Part shown: one piece after another, positions 57,470 to 64,000 of the stretch
How the letters are laid out: each line of letters opens with the position of its first letter
How positions within the stretch are numbered: the stretch's first letter is position 1
NCBI GenBank assembly: GCA_003194525.1
Contig: NBIV01000042.1
Span: 1-64,000 of the forward strand
Direction: 5' to 3'
DNA: 64,000 nucleotides
Origin: Gracilariopsis chorda
Taxonomy: Eukaryota; Rhodophyta; Florideophyceae; Gracilariales; Gracilariaceae
Position numbers and translations under genes: made by a program
Notes under the pieces: model-generated
Databases searched by the model: none
The model's input: the letters and a program-made list of their open reading frames with translations, nothing else
What the model was told of the DNA's origin: nothing

Positions 57470-58003
57470 TCTCAACACCCCCCGTACTATATTGATTTAC
57501 ACATGTATGAGGGGTGCGGTGTTGATTGACGGGAGGCGTTGCGCCAAAAAATCTCCTTGCATGCCCCCTTCAGCGCGTACAAAAACCTTTATTGGCGCAA
57601 CGCCTCTCTGCCATTCAAAAACTTCAGCAGCACCATCACCAGCACCAGCAAAGCTCAAACCTTATTGGCTGCTGCTGCATGTTGACTGCTGCAGCTGCTG
57701 AGTGGCTGGGATTACAACACTGCTACACATTCCACTCCACAGTGGTTGGCACTGCAGTCATTTTGGTAGTGCCAGCCAAATCCAATAAACTGTACTCTCC
57801 ATGGATTGCCAGCCAATCACCGACGCTCGGGGGCTCCATTGCTACGCTATTCCATACTCACTCTCGGCGCCGCGGCCCTCATTAGCATTGGTCTGCAGGC
57901 CATTTGCGAGCGTTAGCGAGCAAAAGCGGCCTGCGGATCACCCAAAGCCACCCTTATTCAGCCGCGTGCAGCGCTGCCCGCGGCCAAAGGCTGCCTCTAC
58001 TTG
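57470..58003 (+). mobile_element. Non-autonomous Helitron (copy 2), head-to-tail after copy 1
   Basis: Starts TCTCAACACC at the base after copy 1 ends and finishes ...CTCTACTTG at 58003, followed by T. It carries the palindrome AGGCGTTGCGCCAA (57534-57547) / TTGGCGCAACGCCT (57592-57605), a GCTGCTGCTGCATGTTGACTG tract, AGTGCCAGCCA motifs and the 3' hairpin GCGGCC-AAA-GGCTGC (57980-57994) nine bases from the end. It is colinear with 9599-10146. No coding capacity. Confidence 0.8.
57534..57605. repeat. Helitron 5' subterminal palindrome
   Basis: Perfect 14-bp arms with a 44-nt loop, about 65 bp from the 5' end. Confidence 0.9.
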
Positions 58004-58179
58004 TCGAACACACACGTCTAATGATTTATATGTATCCCGCCGTATCCGAAAGACTTAGGAACGAGCAACTGCTCCCTCTTACGCAATCTGGATCAGTAGA
58101 ATAATATTCCCTCTAAATCCTGTAAAGCAACCCACTCGGGTCAATTAGGGACTTCTCCTGCATCTCTGAACAAAATGAG

Positions 58180-59460
58180 TCAACAGCCTGCTCTGCAAAC
58201 ACCTTTTCTTTTGACACAGCTGTCACGTCGTGTTTTTTGACGATGAAAATAGCATCTATCAGACGCGGAAAGCGTACAACGACTCGTTGTCTTGATGCGC
58301 CGCCAAATAGCATAGAAAACGATGACTTTCCTGCGATGGCTTGATGGTGGTCTCACAATCCATTTGGCATGAGCGATAGCGCATTTTTGAACTCTTTTTT
58401 CGAACCTTTCTAGTAAATGACTTCGAAGTTGTGCTCCGTGAGCTGCAGAATCCATGAAGTAAAACGAATATTGGCGTCGGAGGGCGACAATCCCTGAAGC
58501 CATTTCAAAGCTTGGTGGTAAGAGATGACTGTGGTGCCCGTGAGCTCCAGATCGAGTCAAAGACTAGTTAAGGACCATACGACAGCGCCACGTTCTTGCT
58601 CGATGGGGTAGCAGTTTCGCTCGGCTAAGAAAAGGGTACTACTCCAGGATGCCATAGGGTGGTATATTCCGTCGCACTCTTGTTACACCACATCCAATCT
58701 GTCCAACACTGGCATCAGATTAAACTGTGATTTTTTGTCAGATACTTGCAGCTTCACGACCGTTTCATGTGTCTGAGCGTGCTTGTGTGTGTTTAAAGCC
58801 TCCATCTGCGCACAAGCGAGCTCCAGTCACTGTTAAAAATACTTATTCGTGACGGGCTCTGTCAATGGGCCAGCGATCCTGGTGATGTTTCACGCAAGGT
58901 ATTGGTGTAAGTTGCACAACCCGAAGAAACACAAAATTTTGATCTGGGGTATAAGCGTATTGGGCTTCTTAAGAACCTCCAGGGTCTTCATGGCTACCTC
59001 CAGTAGACCTTGCCAAATCACATGACCGTTTTCACTGACCGTCCATGGGGAGACGTGACACTTCTACAATTTCACGGTTAACCCTGCCTTCTCAAGAATT
59101 GTGAGGATCTCATCAACATTTGGCACGTGTCTCCCAGAGGGTGATTACATTATTTTTGTACACCAGAAAGTGCTGCAATTCATATCCTGCAGAATTGTGT
59201 CGACGAATCGTTGGAAGATGGCCGGTGCGTTCTATAGCCCAAACTGCATCCCAACGAACCTGCTTTTATCGCCTGCGCGAAGTGACCAACTCTTCCTGGA
59301 ATTTCACAGCGTTTGGTCTCGATATACTCACCCTCACAGTATCAACTAGACTCGCCGATCAGTCTTACCCCTTGATTCTGCCCAGTTTTACTGTTTCCAC
59401 CGTATTGGTTACCATTCATATTGGGTTTTTACGAACCGAAAGAACCAAGACAAAGGGTAC
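58180..59460 (-). mobile_element. Gypsy fossil 4: RT and RNase H fragment
   Basis: Read on the minus strand, 59.0-59.3 kb holds an RT fingers/palm stretch (NAPAIFQRFVDTIL; EILTILEKAGLTVKL) and 58.3-58.6 kb an RNase H-like stretch (QALKWLQGLSPSDANIRFTS). It differs in sequence from the other Gypsy copies here, so it is another lineage. No LTR found. It is old and broken in many places. The right edge lies just before the LTR at 59508. Confidence 0.55.
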
Positions 59461-59507
59461 AACCCGGCGGATAGGGCTGAAAGCCGAAATAAATACGGCG
59501 GGGGGGG

Positions 59508-60094
59508 TGTTATTTAGTCAGCCGGCATGGCAAAAGTCAATACTGAGTCAAAGTACTATCTGTTCCCACAGTAAAAGTTAACGAATGCTTCAAAAACAAT
59601 GAGCACCGGGCACATCCACAGGACAGGACAGATCAGCGATCCTGATTAATACTCTGCGGGTGAGAAGAACGAGACCGAACGCGGTGAGACTCCAGGAGGG
59701 ATTTAATCAGTTCGCGCACGCAGAAAACTCAGAGTGGAGTCACAGCTTAACTTTACTTCAGTGCAAAACGGCAGGGCCGTCCTCCTCAAAGTACAATGTG
59801 GTCATAATGAAACTAAGAATAATACTACTGCAGTATGCCACACGTGTCGTCCAAACGATTGTGTTAACGAGCGGCATGATAGGCCACCCTGCAACACGAC
59901 ACGTGTGAATCATGCCAGGCATGAATAATATCTGCATGGTTACCACGCGTTCATCTATTCCAGATATCGTAGAAATCTCCAATGACGGTTTTAAAAAATA
60001 CCAAATAGAAGTCATATCGAATTCCACCCAAAAGTTTTCAAGGGTACGCAAATACCTGAGTTGAACTGTTGCCACGTCAGTACTGAATCATTCA
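59508..60094 (-). repeat. 3' LTR of Gypsy fossil 5
   Basis: Starts TGTTATTTAGTCAG (plus view), colinear with 31719-32301. The inner edge is approximate. Confidence 0.65.
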
Positions 60095-60199
60095 TGATAC
60101 ACACGGCATAGAGCGTATTCGCATACGTATTTCTCTACAGAAATATTCTTAAACCAGGAAAAATCGCAACGAAGGTGAGTGAACCACAGGCAAAACATG

Positions 60200-62125
60200 T
60201 TATAAAGAATCCAACTTCTCATGATTAATACCGACCTTTCTCCAGTTCAACGCATAAGGCGAAGAACGGAAACTGGCAACATCGAATCCAATGCTTTATT
60301 CCCCCTAATGATCTTCGAAGATCTCACCCAGCACAACCCCAGAGCGGTTGCTTCCCAGTGTGGGAGTATCAGTACTTATTCTTCCAAACTGAGCCTGTTT
60401 CCAACGGCTCCATTGCCTCAGAGTAACCCTCCAATAACAGTTCCGGTAAAAACCCCCGCGGGAAACTCCTCTCAGCGTACTTCTATCATTATAGTCCAAC
60501 TCTGGTGGGTTCACAGGACTACCCTGGAAGCAAAGTATCCGTTACAAAACTTCGATTTATTCCTGAGCTTCTTGGTTTCACCCGTCTGAGGATTTCAATC
60601 TACCGATCATCCATTTCTACGCACAAAACGGCCTTTTCCCCGGGGGCGTCCACTTGAAGTGGTCACTTCAGGTAATTGGCGGGTACGCATTGCGTTGGAT
60701 CCTAACCTCCTAAGGATAGACCTCCGCCTTGGAAAAAACAAGGATAGGGCCCAAGAATAATGGACGTGACTCGCGTATAAACGGCTCATGCGTACTCCAA
60801 ACCAACATCTGATTCTCAGTGAATACAACCTCGACGTATCGTGGTATCGCACCTATGGCGAAGTATAATATGAAGATAACCTGGCCCAGTTCGAAATGGC
60901 ACACTTCGAAACCTCAACGCAGCCATTCATCAAGTCTGATATGGTCTGTTGGGCGAAAACAATCATCCCTGCAGAGTTTCGGTTCATCCGACAGTTTGAA
61001 ACCCAGGGGGCGCTCCCCACGATGATTCCGTTTGAGTGCAAGGCGCGTTCTGGACATTTTTATCTGATTTTATACATCCTGATGGAACCCAAAAGGTGTC
61101 TCCCGCAAACGTTGGGGGCTAGTTTCGCAACGTTACCATCATGGTGGTGTCTGGCTGAGGTAGCCCAGGTATGTTCCACGTAACTGCCTTCCTGTGTAAT
61201 TTATTTAAGTTACCACATCAGCGATGAGCCTAAATACGGTCAGTGGTCACTTATTTTCGCAGCGTGAGCTGCCTGCGTAGCGGTTTACCTTCTCTGGGAA
61301 TAGTATGACAACTACCGTGTTTGGTCCATACCGCCAATGATTAGCAGCATCATCAAACAGCTCGACCTGTTAATCCCATTGAGATGGCAAGAAAACGTGG
61401 ATGAAGTTTCACAAATCGTGTATGTGATCGATAAGGCCAACTGAGATACCATTCCTTGCAAGAACCGTGGTCAGGGTCCAAGAAAACCTCTTGTCAGGTC
61501 TCTGGTTCACGGGCATCCAGGTCTTGGGGCTTCGTCTATCACTACCCATATGTGGGTTCAACGGTGTTCCGCGCTCACGCAGTCGAGTAACAAAGCATTC
61601 TATGGACCCTATCGGCAGTTCATCCGACCAGATTGGTATCTCATGAAAATTGAGCCGTCGGTCGACTTCGATGACCAGATGGTGGATGAAGAGGTTAACG
61701 AGAGTGGCGGCCTTCACAATATACCAGTCATGGATTCGGTTGATCTGAGCAATGCTGGGGCGTTCAATGAATCTGTTGCAGTCGAGGAGTGGGGCTTTGT
61801 AACTCAGATGAGGAAGCTGTAACCTCTAGCAGGCGTGCCGCCTATAGTTGTAACCGACCCCCACGTCATCGTGTTGCGCGAGTACTTTCAAAACCTTGGG
61901 ATCCCGGTACTTCCGGACATGGTAGTTTGTTGGACAGCTCCTAGCTCTTCCGGCGGCAAGCTTTCCTCAGTCAACCAGTCACTGTGGTGGAGACCCCTCT
62001 TCAACATAGTTTGTACTCAGTACTCTGACTTTCACGTATCAGCGATTAATCTTGCGATGGGTTCTGGATTAAACCAAACTTTTTACCTTCGTATTTCTAT
62101 ATTCATGCTTTTTATGTATGCTTAA
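60200..62125 (+). pseudogene. Antisense ORF region of Gypsy fossil 5
   Basis: The plus strand codes in pieces colinear with 32.3-34.2 kb, for example VDFDDQMVDEEVNESGGLHN against VDFDDVMMNDEATESGGLYH. A block ending LREYFQNLGIPVLPDMV corresponds to the C-terminal motif of the other antisense ORFs. It ends before the minus-strand chromodomain, again tail-to-tail. Fossil, several breaks. Confidence 0.5.
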
Positions 62126-62382
62126 CTTCATAGTCATCATCATCATCATGACTTCTGTTCTTTAAACTGTTAATCTCTTACAACCGTTAATTCGGCAGTC
62201 TTCTATTTGCTACCGTTAATTAACTTCTTTTTCCATCTGAGAAGATCCTCTTGTTGTTCTTCTCTTCTTCGAGCTTCTCTGTTATGCGGTCACATCATAC
62301 ACTTCGGAAACTGGGCATGGTTCTACCCTAGTTGGGCTTTATCCACCGTTCTTGGTATGCATGTCTGAGTCGTTCGGTGATA

Positions 62383-62610
62383 TTAGCGGAATTTAGACCA
62401 TGGCAGGCGTCTGATGGATTCCATCGTGTACTCTCCAGAAGGGTATCCATACAAACTAATTTGATAACAAACCACCCCTTTTGGGTCATATTCGTGACGC
62501 AAGATGCGTTTGATGACGAATTCTGGGGAATACGTTTCCGATTTCACGTCTCCCATGACAGATTCGCCTAATGCCGAACCCTTCAGGGGTACAACGAGAC
62601 TCCTATCCAA
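62383..62610 (-). mobile_element. Chromodomain of Gypsy fossil 5
   Basis: YSPEFVIKRILRHEYDPKG and CYQISLYGYPSGEYTMESI fit the chromodomain pattern (IL.HR...G..Y.V.W.GY....WE....L). Confidence 0.6.
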
Positions 62611-63307
62611 TTCTGAGCGATTTTATTCGACTTCTTGATCATTAGGGACCTGTAATTAACTTTCAGTGGGTCCATCGAATCGGCCGAATGGTAACTTCCG
62701 TTATATGCGTCGTAGCGTGAACTCGAATGTATGAACAGATCTAACTCCCGTTTCTAAGTAGTTCTTTTCCACCTGAGCTCCAAAGAGTAATTACCAAGCG
62801 AGCTGTGGCGTTCGAGACTTGGTTAGTTCCTCATATGGTAAGGAGTACCATTTGACGAATATACTCCCGTGCCACACTCCCTGCATGGAGTTGGATCAAA
62901 CGGCTAATGTGAGAGCAAAATCTGTCCTGATTGGATGACCATCCCTGCCGGACGTCCACACAGTGCCGGGGCCACTTCAGGTAAACCGTTGCCCATGAAA
63001 GTCACAGATGTTCGTCTATCTACACGGATACGGTGTACGTTGCCTCTGCACCGTAGTGCTCTGCGAGGCTGTAAGCGTGTTACATCCACATGCATACACC
63101 GGCTCTACATTGTGTGACACACGTATGTGTGAGTCTTTTACACGCCGTGGAGCACGTCTCAGCGTTTTCCCCCTTCAAGAGTTCCAGAAAGACCTCTTTC
63201 TTCTTACCGAGAAGGAATTACCATCACCAAAGTGTGGTGTAACCCAGATCGAGGTCATCGTCCTCGTCGAGGTAATCAAAGTCAGGTTCAGCCGACACCG
63301 GGCGCAG

Positions 63308-63940
63308 TTATTCACTAATCCAAGAAGCAACGACTTGAATTCTATCGCTACTGCGTATTCCTGATTTCAGCAGGTGATCAACAGGGACAGGCGCTGCTAC
63401 AGCGGTGTCTTTCTTTCCAAGGCTTTCCGTACTGTGGTTTCCACTTTCCTTGTGGGGTTCCAATTCCACTTCTCGCACTATGAGATTAGCCGCTTGGTGC
63501 TCAGGGATAAATTTCCCTGGCGACGCCTGTAAATTGGAAGTGATTGCACCTCCCTCTCCCTCCTTAGGCGGAGCCATGGGAGTGAGTAGGGTGGGTTGAA
63601 AAATGACTCGAGAGGTGTGAGTGGGGGTATCCAGGGACTTGTCCTGAAAACGAAGGTCGGTTTCTTTCGGTAAATGCGATACAAAACAATCTGGATGCGA
63701 CAATATCGCTGGGCACAATGGAGAATGAAACACAGATGGATCTTCTGAGTAAAGATTACCGTCGGAGATATGCCTGGTATCAGGGATTTGGTGAGGGTGA
63801 GGAGATACAGGAACGCGGCCACGTGAAATCCGTTCATGTTGGTCGTTATTGTCAAGGAAAAATATTTCATTGGCAGTAGAAACCACGTGATAGGGTCTGT
63901 TCACGATTGGAAAGAGATTATGACGATTTTTCTTTTCAGG
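63308..63940 (-). mobile_element. Integrase C-terminus and extension of Gypsy fossil 5
   Basis: Begins NRPYHVVSTANEIFFLDNND, then HERISRGRVPVSP, the usual strand-turn of a Gypsy integrase C-terminus, followed by a Pro/Thr-rich extension and APPKEGEGGAITSNL, equivalent to IDPSKEGEGPIATL in Gypsy fossil 1. Confidence 0.65.
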
Positions 63941-64000
63941 ATTGTAAACATCTTTACGACATTCGTTTTTCTTAGTCTGTGGTAGCCGTTGACGGAGCGC

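Larger units (their letters stand above)
59508..64000 (-). mobile_element. 3' part of Gypsy fossil 5, running off the window
   Basis: Left to right: LTR (59508 to about 60094), antisense ORF region on + (about 60.2-62.1 kb), chromodomain on - (62.38-62.61 kb), then the integrase C-terminus and extension on - (63.3-63.9 kb). The left part is homologous to Gypsy fossil 3 at 31.7-35.5 kb. The extension shares the PP/EGEG.I motif with Gypsy fossil 1. The element continues beyond 64000. It is broken in many places. Confidence 0.7.

Noticed and set aside
59495-59508. G-tract before TGTTATTTAG read as a polypurine tract of a plus-strand element
   Set aside because: The chromodomain and integrase of this element are on the minus strand, so the tract lies outside its 3' LTR; likely coincidence.
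1-64000. tRNA, rRNA or CRISPR features
   Set aside because: No cloverleaf with both A and B boxes, no rRNA signature and no regularly spaced direct repeats were seen on reading both strands; a covariance-model search could still find short RNAs.

Overview
The window is eukaryotic nuclear DNA. It has a few host genes, mostly single-exon, separated by long gene-poor stretches full of decayed transposable elements. Compact intron-poor genes, chromodomain-bearing Gypsy elements, HARBI1-type transposons, Helitrons and the hemerythrin-like and chitin-binding-type-4-like products fit a red alga such as a florideophyte (Chondrus-like). That assignment is inference from general character, not a database match.

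Host genes: a hemerythrin-like protein (191-1909, +); a secreted chitin-binding-type-4/LPMO-like protein (2362-3579, -, probably two exons); a MYND zinc-finger protein (7507-8448, -); a membrane protein with an acidic tail (41614-43260, +); and a proline-rich/coiled-coil protein (44667-46115, -). A clathrin heavy-chain pseudogene lies at about 37.38-38.46 kb (-).

Mobile DNA fills most of the rest. From left to right: a tandem pair of short Helitrons (9134-10146, -); a Gypsy fossil on + (about 11.4-21.7 kb); a Gypsy fossil on - with both LTRs (21701-30648); a DDE transposase fragment (30.7-31.3 kb); the 3' part of another minus-strand Gypsy (31.7-35.5 kb); a decayed Harbinger (36.0-40.5 kb) whose two genes now flank the clathrin fragment and an LTR-plus-leader fragment; a nested 47.36-58.0 kb block; a minus-strand Gypsy pol fragment (58.2-59.5 kb); and the 3' part of one more minus-strand Gypsy (59.5 kb to the window end).

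The nested block is the best-resolved structure. A Helitron with Rep and Pif1-type helicase starts at 47364 and ends at 57469. A Harbinger (47387-50040, TAA duplication) sits near its 5' tip, and a TRIM-type LTR element (50276-51213) sits in its 5' leader. A second, non-coding Helitron (57470-58003) follows head-to-tail without a gap. Four Helitron copies share a 5' subterminal palindrome and end in CTTG.

The most unusual signal is a family of antisense ORFs. In at least four Gypsy fossils here the stretch between the chromodomain and the 3' LTR codes on the opposite strand, tail-to-tail with pol, and these ORFs share motifs with each other. I recognise no domain in them.
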